From Chthoniobacteraceae bacterium (lineage in GTDB: Bacteria > Verrucomicrobiota > Verrucomicrobiia > Chthoniobacterales > Chthoniobacteraceae), in the NCBI GenBank assembly GCA_947471505.1, contig CANIWM010000055.1, positions 1 to 45,042 of the forward strand: a stretch of 45,042 nucleotides of DNA, written 5' to 3'. This document shows, piece by piece, positions 17,528-26,016 of this stretch. The notes under the pieces were generated by a model. It did no database searches and was not told the origin of the DNA. It saw only the letters and a program-made list of their open reading frames with translations. Made by a program: the position numbers and the translations under genes. Numbering within the stretch: position 1 is the stretch's first letter; each line of letters begins with the position of its first letter.

Positions 17528-18205
17528 ATGAATCTGCGCCGCCTGACTCCTGAGCTGCTCGACGCTCTGCCGCCGGATGCACCGGAGGCGCGCGCGTCGC
17601 GCCGGGACTTGCGGGCGCTGAATGCGGTGATGGGCCATCGCCGCGCGTGGACGCGCTGGTTGCGCAGCGAGCCGCGACCGCGCGCCATCGCGGAACTCGG
17701 CGCGGGAGACGGCGCGGCGTTTGCGGAGCAACTGCTGGCGGCTTTCCCGCAGGGCGAGGGAGGCACGGTTTTCCTCGTGGACCGCGCGCCGTGCGTCTCT
17801 GCGGAGACGCGGGGCGCTTTGATGCGTGCGGGCTGGCGGGTGGAGGTGGAGGCGGCAGATGTCTTCGAGTGGCTGGCTGTTTCTCGGGAGGTGGATGCGG
17901 TTTGCGCGAACCTTTTCCTGCATCACTTTACGGACGAGGCGCTCGCTCGCTTGCTGGCAGCGGCGGCGCGATGCACGGCGACCTTTGCCGCGCTGGAGCC
18001 GCGCCGTGGCTGGGCGAGCCTCGCGGGGGTGGCGGCGCTGCCGCTGATGGATGCGCATCCCGTGACGCTCCACGATGCGCGAGTGAGCGTGGAGGCGGGC
18101 TTTCGCGGGAGCGAGCTGAGCGCGCTGTGGCCGCGCGAGGGCTGGCGCTGCGAGGAGCGGCGGGCGTTCCCATTCAGCCATTGGTTTTGCGCACGGCGGA
18201 GATGA
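17528..18205 (+). CDS. SAM-dependent methyltransferase of the type III PKS cluster
   Basis: A 225-residue class I methyltransferase. Motif I is AIAELGAGDGAAF (about 53-65); later VDAVCANLFLHHF is the family's substrate-side segment. The C-terminal part HPVTLHDARVSVEAGFRG followed by SELSALWP is a pattern I recall from methyltransferases beside bacterial type III PKS genes. Its likely role is O- or C-methylation of the polyketide product. An in-frame ATG at 17516 is an alternative start. It ends in an ATGA overlap with the FAD oxidoreductase. Confidence 0.85.
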   Translation: MNLRRLTPELLDALPPDAPEARASRRDLRALNAVMGHRRAWTRWLRSEPRPRAIAELGAGDGAAFAEQLLAAFPQGEGGTVFLVDRAPCVSAETRGALMRAGWRVEVEAADVFEWLAVSREVDAVCANLFLHHFTDEALARLLAAAARCTATFAALEPRRGWASLAGVAALPLMDAHPVTLHDARVSVEAGFRGSELSALWPREGWRCEERRAFPFSHWFCARRR

Positions 18206-19221
18206 AGGCGCTGACGATCATCGGCGGCGGGCTCTCGGGGCTTGTGCTCGGCATCGGCCTGCGGCAGCGCGGCGTGCCGGTGCGTATCGTGGAGGCGGGG
18301 ACGTATCCGCGTCACAAAGTGTGCGGGGAATTTCTCAGCGGGAAAGGGCGCGCGGTGCTGGCGGCGCTGGGTATCGAGCCACGGCTGGGCGCAGTGGAGG
18401 CGCACGACGTTTCCTTTTCCCTCGGTGCGGAGTCCACAGTCGCACGGAGCTTGCCGGAGCCCGCGCTGTGCGTCTCGCGCTGGAAGATGGATGCGGTGCT
18501 GGCGGCGATATTCTGCGAGCTAGGCGGGGAGCTGATCACCGGGCGACGGGAGCTGGCGCTGGATGGCGAGGGGATGGTGCGTGCGACGGGTCGCCGCCCG
18601 CTGGCGGAGGAGGGCGGGTGGCGTCTGTTCGGGCTGAAGGCGCACGCCCACGGCATCACCCTCCGCGCAGGGCTGGAGCTGCACTTTACCCCGCGCGGCT
18701 ATGTCGGCCTCTGCGCTGTGGAGGATGGACGCACGAATGTATGCGGGTTTTTCCGTAGTCGCGCGGCGGTGCCGCAGCTTGCGCGTGATTGGCGCGAGTG
18801 GCTGGGCGGAGAACCGGGCTCTGCGCTGAGTGCAACGCTGTCCGGTGCTCGCTGGGACGACGCTTCTTTTTCCTCCGTCGCCGCGCTGGGCCTCGCGCCG
18901 CGCCGCCCGCCAGACGGTGAGCTGAGCATAGGCGATGCGGTAACGATGATCCCGCCGGTGACGGGAAACGGGATGTCTATGGCGTGCGAATCTGCCGCCG
19001 CCGCGATTGAGCCGCTGGCGCGCTGGGCGGCTGGCGCGGTGTCGTGGGAAGAGGCGCGGCAGGAGCTCGTGGGGCGGCTGGCGAGGGAGTTCAGCGCGAG
19101 GCTGCGCTTCGCCGCGCTGCTCCAGCGAGCGGTGGTGCATCGGCAAGCGCGCTGGCTTCTTTTCCAAAGCGCCCGCCTGCTCCCGGCTGTGCAGAGCGTG
19201 CTCTTCCGGCAGACGCGGTAG
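18202..19221 (+). CDS. FAD-dependent oxidoreductase (geranylgeranyl reductase-like)
   Basis: A 339-residue flavoprotein. The dinucleotide-binding motif is IIGGGLSGLVLG (6-17) followed by an acidic residue in VRIVEAG. YPRHKVCGEFLSGKG is typical of the geranylgeranyl-reductase and aromatic-ring hydroxylase group, and GDAVTMIPPVTGNGMSMA is the second FAD motif. It likely oxidises or hydroxylates the methylated polyketide. Its start overlaps the methyltransferase stop by 4 bp, showing translational coupling. The frame opens far upstream, but that is a shadow of the methyltransferase gene. Confidence 0.88.
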   Translation: MKALTIIGGGLSGLVLGIGLRQRGVPVRIVEAGTYPRHKVCGEFLSGKGRAVLAALGIEPRLGAVEAHDVSFSLGAESTVARSLPEPALCVSRWKMDAVLAAIFCELGGELITGRRELALDGEGMVRATGRRPLAEEGGWRLFGLKAHAHGITLRAGLELHFTPRGYVGLCAVEDGRTNVCGFFRSRAAVPQLARDWREWLGGEPGSALSATLSGARWDDASFSSVAALGLAPRRPPDGELSIGDAVTMIPPVTGNGMSMACESAAAAIEPLARWAAGAVSWEEARQELVGRLAREFSARLRFAALLQRAVVHRQARWLLFQSARLLPAVQSVLFRQTR

Positions 19222-19261
19222 CTGGACAGGAACCGGGGCTTCGCGCATACCACCGCGCTCC

Positions 19262-21133
19262 GTGCTCTTTTCCCGCACAACTTCCGAGGCGACGCGCAGC
19301 CGATATTCTGGCGCGGTGGATGCGGTCCGCGCGGGCTTGCGGCTGCTTGCCTCCGAGGGGGATGCGCGGCTGCGCGAACACGCGCTGGCTTTACGCAAAG
19401 AGGCGCGTGCGGGGGCGGGGGATTTCGCGGTGCGGGCGGTGACGCTGATCGGCGAGAGCGTGCGGCGGGCGCATGGGCTGGTGCCGTATGATTGTCAGTT
19501 CATGGCCGGGCTGGCGCTGGCGGATGGGATGCTGGCGGAGATGGCGACGGGCGAGGGGAAGACGCTGGTGGCGCTCCTGCCGGCGTTCGTTTTCGCGCTG
19601 CACGGGCGCGGGGCGCATGTGGCGACGGTGAATCCGTATTTGGCGGAGCGCGACTGTGAGTTTGCGCGGGCGGCGTTTGAGCGTCTGGGGCTCTCGGTGG
19701 CCCTGCTGAAGGAGCGCGTGTCGCCGCTGGAGAAGCGTGCGGCGTATCGCGCGGATGTGACGTATGGCGTGGGGACGGAGTTCGGGTTTGATTACTTGCG
19801 CGACCAACTGGCGATCCAATCTGCGGGCGGTGGAAAGGCGGCGCTGTTCCACGAAGTGCTGCTGGGCACAGCGCGAGCGGCGGCGGAGACGGCGCAGCGC
19901 GGGCACGCTTTTGCGGTAGTGGATGAGGCGGACAGCATCCTCATTGATGAGGCGCGCAGCCCGCTGATCATCAGCATGGGCCAGCCTCGACCTTGCGAAA
20001 ACGCTGCGCCTTATCAGCTCGCGGATCGGCTGGCGCGTGAGCTGGAACTGGGCGTTCACTTTTCCGCGAAAGAGCGTGGCGGGCGGCTGGTGCTCACGCC
20101 GGAGGGGCGCGCGGCGGCAAGTGCGGCGCTGACGGATGAGGTGCTTGCGGGCATCCGCCGATTGTGGCCGCAATACGTGGAGAATGCGCTGCACGCGCGG
20201 AAGCAGTTGCGGCGCGATGTCCACTATATCGTGGTGGAGGGGAAGGTGGTGATCGTGGATGAGTTCACGGGGCGTCCGTGCCCGGAGCGGACGTGGCGCG
20301 ATGGCCTGCATCAGGCCGTGGAGGCTGCGGCGGGCGTGGAGATTCAGGAGGAAAATGGGAGCGAGGCGACCATCACACGGCCTGCGTATTTCCGGCTCTA
20401 CGGCAAGGTTTGCGGGATGACGGGGACCGCTGCCGAGGCTGCTGCGGAGCTGCGCGCGAGCTATGGGATGGAGGTGCGCGTCATCCCGCTGAACAAGCCG
20501 AACCGCCGCGCACTGCTGCCGGATCGTGTCTTTATAAATCGCGAGGCGAAGCTCGGTGCGGTGGTGGAGGACATCGCCGTGCGGCACGCTCGCGGGCAGC
20601 CCGTGCTGGTGGGTACGCGCACGGTGGCGAATAGCGAGGAGCTGGCGGACTTGCTGGTGGCGCTCCGTTTTCCCTTCCGACTTCTGAATGCGAAACAGGA
20701 CGCGGACGAAGCGGAGATCGTGCATCAGGCGGGCGAGCCGGGCGTTGTCACCATCGCTACGAATATGGCGGGGCGTGGCGCGCACATCCCGCTCCCCGCC
20801 GAGAGCGAGGCGGCTGGTGGGCTGCACGTCATCGGCTTGGAGAGGCACGAGAGCGCGCGGATTGATCGTCAGTTGGTTGGTCGCGCGGCGAGGCAGGGCC
20901 AGCCGGGGAGCGCGCAATTTTTCCTCTCGCTGGAGGACGATCTTCTCCTGCGATACGGCGGCAGCATCGCGGAGAAACTCGCCAAGCTGCAGCATCGGGA
21001 TGGCGAGCTTCCACCGGATACCGCCGCCCATTTTCTCAAAGCACAGCGCGCCCTTGAAGCCGCCGACCGCGAGTCCCGCCGAGCCCTCGCCGAATACGAC
21101 AAATGGCTGGATGAACTGAAGCACGCTCTGTGA
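19262..21133 (+). CDS. Short SecA-like translocase ATPase
   Basis: About 623 residues from a GTG at 19262 (no ATG fits; GTG 19316 is the alternative and no good Shine-Dalgarno is seen). The motor core is clear: VPYDCQFMAGLALADGMLAE, Walker A TGEGKT (96-101), GTEFGFDYLRDQ, DEAD (221-224), IDEARSPLI, VCGMTGTA and GRAARQGQPGSAQFFLSLEDD. Compared with housekeeping SecA (over 800 residues) it ends right after the motor, without the helical wing, most of the scaffold and the C-terminal zinc linker. The SecA motif ATNMAGRGTDIKLG is changed to ATNMAGRGAHIPLP. It is therefore an accessory SecA-type protein, with unknown cargo. It starts 40 bp after the flavoprotein gene and precedes the HlyD-like gene by 13 bp. 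Confidence 0.85.
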   Translation: MLFSRTTSEATRSRYSGAVDAVRAGLRLLASEGDARLREHALALRKEARAGAGDFAVRAVTLIGESVRRAHGLVPYDCQFMAGLALADGMLAEMATGEGKTLVALLPAFVFALHGRGAHVATVNPYLAERDCEFARAAFERLGLSVALLKERVSPLEKRAAYRADVTYGVGTEFGFDYLRDQLAIQSAGGGKAALFHEVLLGTARAAAETAQRGHAFAVVDEADSILIDEARSPLIISMGQPRPCENAAPYQLADRLARELELGVHFSAKERGGRLVLTPEGRAAASAALTDEVLAGIRRLWPQYVENALHARKQLRRDVHYIVVEGKVVIVDEFTGRPCPERTWRDGLHQAVEAAAGVEIQEENGSEATITRPAYFRLYGKVCGMTGTAAEAAAELRASYGMEVRVIPLNKPNRRALLPDRVFINREAKLGAVVEDIAVRHARGQPVLVGTRTVANSEELADLLVALRFPFRLLNAKQDADEAEIVHQAGEPGVVTIATNMAGRGAHIPLPAESEAAGGLHVIGLERHESARIDRQLVGRAARQGQPGSAQFFLSLEDDLLLRYGGSIAEKLAKLQHRDGELPPDTAAHFLKAQRALEAADRESRRALAEYDKWLDELKHAL

Positions 21134-21146
21134 TACAAGCCGCCGT

Positions 21147-21845
21147 ATGAAACACTTCGCTCTCGCCGCCCTCGTCTGCATCCACGCCGCGCGCGCCGAC
21201 GTGCCCGGCTACACGGAGCCTTATAAGACGATCACCGTGTCGTCCGCCGAGTCTGGCGTCATCGCCGAGATGCTCGTGGAGGAAGGCGCGCATGTCGTCA
21301 AAAACCAGATACTCGCCAAGCTCGACACCGCCCAACACGAGGCCGAACTCGACATCGCCAAGACGAACACCGAGCTGCAGAAATCCAAGGTCGGGAAGCT
21401 CGAAGACATCGTCCGCAGCCAGCGCATCTCGCAGGACGAACTCGACCGCGCGCGCACCGACTTGAAGGTGCGCCAAGCCGAAGTCCGCAAGATTCAAGCG
21501 GTGATCGAAATCCGCATCATGCGCAGCCCCGTGGACGGCATCGTGACGGAAATCAAACGCGATCCGAGCGAGGCCGTGTCGCTTTCCAGTCCGCACGTTT
21601 TGACGGTTGTGCAAATTGACCGACTGCTCGTGAACTTGTTCCTTTCCCCGGCCCGCGCCGCACAGCTCAAAGTCGGCACCACCGCCAAACTCATCCTCGG
21701 CGAAAACGCCCAAGCCGCCACGGGCACGGTGGAGTTTATCTCGCCCGTCACCGACGCCGCGAGCGGCACCGTGCGGGTGAAATTTGTGTTGGATAATGCG
21801 AAGGGCGAATTTCGCAGCGGCACGACGGCGCGGCTGGCGGAGTGA
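21147..21845 (+). CDS. HlyD/RND-type periplasmic adaptor, short form
   Basis: A 232-residue exported protein (signal MKHFALAALVCIHAARA). SSAESGVIAEMLVEEGAHVVKN is the first half of a lipoyl-like domain, followed by a helical hairpin with coiled-coil character (about 65-120), the second lipoyl half IMRSPVDGIVTEI, and a beta-barrel domain (about 150-230). It lacks the N-terminal transmembrane anchor and the extended C-terminus of full-size membrane fusion proteins. No inner-membrane pump is encoded beside it; the neighbour is the SecA-like ATPase. The two may form a secretion-related pair, which is inference. Confidence 0.85.
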   Translation: MKHFALAALVCIHAARADVPGYTEPYKTITVSSAESGVIAEMLVEEGAHVVKNQILAKLDTAQHEAELDIAKTNTELQKSKVGKLEDIVRSQRISQDELDRARTDLKVRQAEVRKIQAVIEIRIMRSPVDGIVTEIKRDPSEAVSLSSPHVLTVVQIDRLLVNLFLSPARAAQLKVGTTAKLILGENAQAATGTVEFISPVTDAASGTVRVKFVLDNAKGEFRSGTTARLAE

Positions 21846-21890
21846 TGAAGGGGGCTTGCTAAGGGCTGATTCTGCCAGTATGAAAGAGGC

Positions 21891-22154
21891 ATGATACTTT
21901 CACTGGAAATGCCCGATGAAATCGCGCGGCAACTTTGTCTGGATGGACCACAGGGGAACCGTCGGGCGCTGGAGGAACTGGCTTTGGAGGGCTTTCGGCG
22001 CGGCGATATTTCACGTGGACAGGTGAGCGAACTTTTGCGGCTTTCTCTATGGGAGACGGAGGCTTTTTTGAAAGAGCACGGCTGTGGAATCGGGATGACA
22101 ACGACTGATTTTGCCAAGGGCTCTCGGGAATTGCGGGATTTTTTGAGCAGATGA
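21891..22154 (+). CDS. UPF0175 family antitoxin
   Basis: An 87-residue small helical protein. The segment ALEELALEGFRRGDISRGQV followed by SELLRLSLWETEAFLKEHG is the UPF0175 signature, a short helix-turn-helix-like region. A purine-rich GAAAGAGG lies just before the ATG. UPF0175 proteins are paired with DUF3368 PIN toxins, as here, with a 4-bp ATGA overlap at 22151. It probably represses its own promoter. Confidence 0.88.
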   Translation: MILSLEMPDEIARQLCLDGPQGNRRALEELALEGFRRGDISRGQVSELLRLSLWETEAFLKEHGCGIGMTTTDFAKGSRELRDFLSR

Positions 22155-22639
22155 GTTTAGTCGTTTCTGACACCACGCCGCTCAACTACCTGATTTTGAT
22201 CGGGGCTGTTGATGTGCTCCCTCAGATGTTTGGTAAGATATTGGTTCCACGGGCAGTGATTCACGAAATGAGCCATCCGAAGGCACCGAAGGAGGTTGCG
22301 GTGTGGGCTGGGAATCCCCCTCAGTGGGTCGAGATTCGATGCCCAATTGTGGACCTTCATCTCGAGTTGGGAGCGGGGGAAAACGAGGCGATTTCCCTCG
22401 TGGTGGAATTGAGCGATGCGGCATTGCTTGTTGATGATAAGAAAGCGCGACTCATAGCCGAACAGCGCGGAGTGTTGGCGTTTGGCACAATCAACATTCT
22501 TGATTTGGCGGATGAGCTGGGATTGCTCGATTTTGAAGAGTCGGTCACGCGACTGTCGGAGACCACTTTTCACATCGAGAAGGCGGTTCTCGATGCTGCC
22601 CTGAAAAAGGTCCGTTCGCGTAATGTAAGTGGTGATTGA
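22151..22639 (+). CDS. DUF3368 PIN-domain toxin
   Basis: A 162-residue PIN-fold ribonuclease. VVSDTTPLNYL places the first acidic metal ligand at D7; LGAGENEAISLVVE and LLVDDKKARLIAEQRGV supply the later acidic residues, and FGTINILDLA is the DUF3368 hallmark. The gene is complete and coupled to the UPF0175 antitoxin. Unlike the other two toxin genes in this window it shows no disruption. The base composition is lower in GC than the flanking genes, consistent with acquisition by transfer. Confidence 0.9.
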   Translation: MSLVVSDTTPLNYLILIGAVDVLPQMFGKILVPRAVIHEMSHPKAPKEVAVWAGNPPQWVEIRCPIVDLHLELGAGENEAISLVVELSDAALLVDDKKARLIAEQRGVLAFGTINILDLADELGLLDFEESVTRLSETTFHIEKAVLDAALKKVRSRNVSGD

Positions 22640-22644
22640 ACTGC

Positions 22645-23700
22645 CTACAGCCGCCGATACAGCGCCTCGTAAGCATCCACCATCGCGCCGTGGCCGAATC
22701 GGCTCTGGGCCTTCTCCCTCACGCCACGGCGATCTAGCGAAATGACCTGCGCGACGAGCGGCACGAGCGCATCCTCCGTGGCGGCGCTGAAGCCGGTCAC
22801 GCCCTCATTCACCACCTCGCTCACGCTGCCCCGGCGGATTGCCAGCACGGGCGTCCCGCAGGCCATCGCTTCGATCATCACCAGCCCGAACGGCTCGTCC
22901 CATTGGATCGGAAAAACGAGCGCCGCCGCCCCCTGCAAAAGTGCGGTCTTTTTGCCAAAATCCGCCGCGCCAATCCACTGGACGCGCTCGCCGTCAATGA
23001 GTGAGCGGATGCTTTGCTCGAAATAGTGCTCCTCCGAGCCGTTTTGCGGCACTCCTGCGAGCACGATGGGCATCCCGGCAGCCTGCGCGATGCGGATCGC
23101 GCCGAGCGGGTTCTTTTCCGGCGACATACGACCGAGAAATGCCAAGTATTTCCCCCGCTCCAGAGACAGCGAGTAGCGCGAAAAATCCACGCCATTATAC
23201 ACCACCGGGAACTCCCTCCCGAGCCGCGCCGAGGCCCCCGCGAGCTGCGCGTGGCTGATGCCGCAAACCGGGACCTGCGGGAACCGCCGCATCGCCCATT
23301 CATCATCCGCGTGCGGGCTCGTGTGGAAGGTGAAAAGACACGGCGTTCGCGAAGCCGCGCCGAAGGGCAACCAGCCTGTCGGGAGATGCGCGTGAATCAC
23401 GTCAAACTCCGACTGCCGAGCCAGCGCCAGAGCCAGTGCGGCGCTCATGTAGTATTCGTGCATCAGCGCCTCGCCGCGACCCATGAGTGCCGAGAGATTT
23501 GCCGGGATCACCGCTTCGAGTTGCGCTTTCGTCGTGCAATCGCCGCTGGCGAAGAGCGTCACCGAGTGCCCGCGCTCCACCAGTCCATCGCACAAGAGCC
23601 CCAAGAGCAGCTCGATGCCCCCGTAGGTGGACGGCGGGATCGGCGTCCAGAGCGGCGCGATTTGAGCGATGCGAAGCGGGCTTCCATTTTGCGAGTTCAT
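22645..23700 (-). CDS. Glycosyltransferase family 4 protein
   Basis: A 351-residue GT-B fold enzyme. The N-terminal domain begins RIAQIAPLWTPIPPSTYGGIE; HAHLPTGWLPFGA is the middle acceptor-side region. The C-terminal donor domain has YLAFLGRMSPEKNPLGAI and QWDEPFGLVMIEAMACGTPV, the EX7E-type sugar-nucleotide site. The acceptor is unknown; cell-surface glycan synthesis is plausible. The start at 23700 lies 17 bp from the divergent L,D-transpeptidase start, so at least one promoter must lie within the opposing gene. Confidence 0.9.
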   Translation of the reverse strand: MNSQNGSPLRIAQIAPLWTPIPPSTYGGIELLLGLLCDGLVERGHSVTLFASGDCTTKAQLEAVIPANLSALMGRGEALMHEYYMSAALALALARQSEFDVIHAHLPTGWLPFGAASRTPCLFTFHTSPHADDEWAMRRFPQVPVCGISHAQLAGASARLGREFPVVYNGVDFSRYSLSLERGKYLAFLGRMSPEKNPLGAIRIAQAAGMPIVLAGVPQNGSEEHYFEQSIRSLIDGERVQWIGAADFGKKTALLQGAAALVFPIQWDEPFGLVMIEAMACGTPVLAIRRGSVSEVVNEGVTGFSAATEDALVPLVAQVISLDRRGVREKAQSRFGHGAMVDAYEALYRRL

Positions 23701-23717
23701 GGCGTATAAGGGCAGCC

Positions 23718-24701
23718 ATGTTAGCCCGACTCGTCCGTTCGCCAATGCGCCATTTTACACTCGCCGTTCTATTTCTCAGCGGCACTGCGTCGGCGCAAGA
23801 GCCCGAAGTCGCCCGCGCCATCCTTGTCAATAAGCGCGAGCTCACCGCGCAGCTCCAGATTTTCCTCGATCAGCAAATGTTCAGCCCTGGCCGCATTGAC
23901 GGCACCCCCGGCCCATTCCTCGTCAACGCCCTCAAACGCTGTCAGCGCGCCCACGCCATGCCCGAGACTGGCGTTGCCGATGAAAACGTCCCGCTCGACA
24001 GCGTGTATCCCGTCTATACCTTCCACACTTTCGACAAAGCCGAGCTAAAATACATCGGAGAGCTGGCGACGAAGCCCGCCGAGCAAGCCAAGGTAAAATA
24101 CTTGCCCTACGCCACTTACAGCGAATATCTTTCCGAGCGATACCACTGCTCCACCGAGTTCCTCGCTAAACTGAACCTCGGCCTGAAATTCGGCAGTCTC
24201 AAAGTGGGCGACCAAATCCGAGTCCCCAACGTCGAACCGTTCAAACTCGAAGACATGCCGCCCACGGGAAACCTCCCCAAAAAGGCCGAATTTGCAGGCC
24301 GCAGGATCGTCGTCAGCCTCAAGGAAACCATCCTCGACATCTACGAAAAAGACGCCCTCATCGCCAGCGTCCCTATCGCCCCCGGATCAAGCGCCCATCC
24401 CACTCCACCAGGGAAATGGCGAGTCCTTGGCATCGCCTCCATGCCCAACTTTCGCTGGGACAAAGGCGTGCTCGACCGCGGCGTCCGCACCGAAGATTTC
24501 TACATGCTCCCCTGCGGCCCGAACAACCCTGTCGGAGTCGCATGGATCGGCCTCAGTAAGCCCGGAATCGGCATCCACGGCACCAATAACCCCAACAGCA
24601 TCGGCTCCTTCGCCAGTCACGGCTGCATGAGGACGGCCAACTGGGACATCTCCCGCCTCGCGCACATGATCACCAAAGAAACCCCCGTCGAAATCAAATA
24701 A
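23718..24701 (+). CDS. L,D-transpeptidase (YkuD/ErfK family)
   Basis: A 327-residue exported cell-wall enzyme. The signal region is RHFTLAVLFLSGTASA. Residues about 35-80 resemble a peptidoglycan-binding domain (DQQMFSPGRIDGTPGPFLV), and about 125-175 a LysM-like module ending LKVGDQIRVPN. The catalytic domain has IGIHGTNNPNSIG and SHGCMR, with the active-site cysteine in the latter. It forms 3-3 cross-links in peptidoglycan or attaches proteins to it. The ATG at 23718 has AAGGG at good spacing; an ATG at 23745 is the alternative. Confidence 0.92.
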   Translation: MLARLVRSPMRHFTLAVLFLSGTASAQEPEVARAILVNKRELTAQLQIFLDQQMFSPGRIDGTPGPFLVNALKRCQRAHAMPETGVADENVPLDSVYPVYTFHTFDKAELKYIGELATKPAEQAKVKYLPYATYSEYLSERYHCSTEFLAKLNLGLKFGSLKVGDQIRVPNVEPFKLEDMPPTGNLPKKAEFAGRRIVVSLKETILDIYEKDALIASVPIAPGSSAHPTPPGKWRVLGIASMPNFRWDKGVLDRGVRTEDFYMLPCGPNNPVGVAWIGLSKPGIGIHGTNNPNSIGSFASHGCMRTANWDISRLAHMITKETPVEIK

Positions 24702-24796
24702 TCGCGGTGAAATTTGCATTCTCACGAATTTTTTATTCCCTCGAAAATCAAGTGCCAGAGCCGATTCCGCGAAAAAGTGAGCATTCCGAAGAAAAC

Positions 24797-24898
24797 TTGT
24801 AACAAAAAACCCTTGCGCGGCGAATAGAAGATTGTAACTACTGCTCGCAAGCATACCGGTCGTGTGACCGATTAAAAATCTCAAAAATCCCTTGCGCG
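24797..24898 (+). promoter_or_regulatory. Direct repeats and possible promoters upstream of the secreted-protein gene
   Basis: In the 226-bp AT-rich gap, a 16-base sequence containing CCCTTGCGCG occurs at 24804-24819 and again at 24883-24898 with one mismatch. TTGTAAC occurs at 24797-24803 and 24832-24838. The second TTGCGC (24892-24897) is followed after 16 bases by TAAAAA (24914-24919), a possible sigma-70 promoter, although it lies very close to the ATG. The repeats could be regulator sites; this is inferred from pattern only. Confidence 0.35.
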
Positions 24899-24927
24899 CT
24901 TCACAAATACGCATAAAAATAACTCCA

Positions 24928-25977
24928 ATGAACATCACCCACGGACTCAAAAAATTCGCTCTTACAGCATCCATCGCGCTGCTCGTAGCTCCTGCCTTCG
25001 CGCAGACCACGGCCACGACGGACCCGGTGGGCTACGTCACAATGACAATTGCTGCGGGCACCGGTTCGACCGCGAATTACAGCTTTGATGGTTTGGCACT
25101 GACGCGGACGGTCGCTTATCAGGGGGCAGCGGAAACCGCGACTGCGGCAACGACTTCACTCGTGGACAATGAGGCGACTTGGACGGATAATCTTTACAAC
25201 GGTGCAGCTTCGGCAATTACGCATTACGTTGAGATTACGTCTGGAACTTCTGCTGGAACTACCTACGACATCATCGCTACTACGGCTGCCACAAAGACTT
25301 TGACTCTTGCTCAGCCACTAGCGAGCGGGGTGACTGCGGGGGCTACTTTCAAAATTCGGCAACACTGGACGATTGCGTCGGTTTTTGGTGCAGCGAATGA
25401 GGCCGGATTGACCGGTGGCACGTCTTCTACGGCCGACCAGATTCTCATTCATAACGGAGTTGGATTTGACACTTATTATTACAAGACCACTGGGCCTAAC
25501 GGCGTCGGATGGCGTAGCACTGCTTCTACGGCAACAGATCGCTCTGGGCAATTGATTTACCCTGATGATGCTCTCGTCGTAAAGCGTACAGCCGCAACAG
25601 CAGTTAATGTAGTAATAATGGGGTCGGTGAAACTGGGTCAGTCATCTTACCCGATTGCTACAGGGAACACATTTATTGCGAACCCTTGTGCAGCGCCGAT
25701 GACCCTTGCTAGTTGTGGTATTTACACTGGAAACTCGGCAACAGGGCTTTTGGGAGGAACTTCTGGTACCGCTGACAAAATTCTATTGTGGAACGGGACG
25801 GCTTATAATACTTACTACTATAAGACCACTGGGCCTAATGGCGTTGGTTGGCGCAGCACCGCTAGTACAGCAACCGATGCTAGTACGATTCAAATTCCTG
25901 TTGGTGTCGCATCAGTAATCGTTCGTGGCGGCGCGGCATTCAATTGGGTCATTCCACAACACCCTGCGAGCCTGTAA
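24928..25977 (+). CDS. Secreted protein with internal repeats (TIGR02597-like)
   Basis: A 349-residue exported protein (signal up to about LVAPAFAQ) starting with DPVGYVTMTI after the signal, a pattern I recall for TIGR02597, a family of verrucomicrobial secreted proteins of unknown function. A block starting TYYYKTTGPNGVGWRSTAST occurs twice, at about residues 182-203 and 296-317, each preceded by GGTS(S/G)TAD and an NG turn. The rest is rich in Thr, Ala and Gly and beta-prone. The DNA is clearly less GC-rich than neighbouring genes. It is followed after 39 bp by the PEP-CTERM gene and may be co-transcribed. Confidence 0.72.
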   Translation: MNITHGLKKFALTASIALLVAPAFAQTTATTDPVGYVTMTIAAGTGSTANYSFDGLALTRTVAYQGAAETATAATTSLVDNEATWTDNLYNGAASAITHYVEITSGTSAGTTYDIIATTAATKTLTLAQPLASGVTAGATFKIRQHWTIASVFGAANEAGLTGGTSSTADQILIHNGVGFDTYYYKTTGPNGVGWRSTASTATDRSGQLIYPDDALVVKRTAATAVNVVIMGSVKLGQSSYPIATGNTFIANPCAAPMTLASCGIYTGNSATGLLGGTSGTADKILLWNGTAYNTYYYKTTGPNGVGWRSTASTATDASTIQIPVGVASVIVRGGAAFNWVIPQHPASL

Positions 25978-26016
25978 TTATTTCCAAAAAACATAAAATC
26001 TACACCTTAACAAAAT

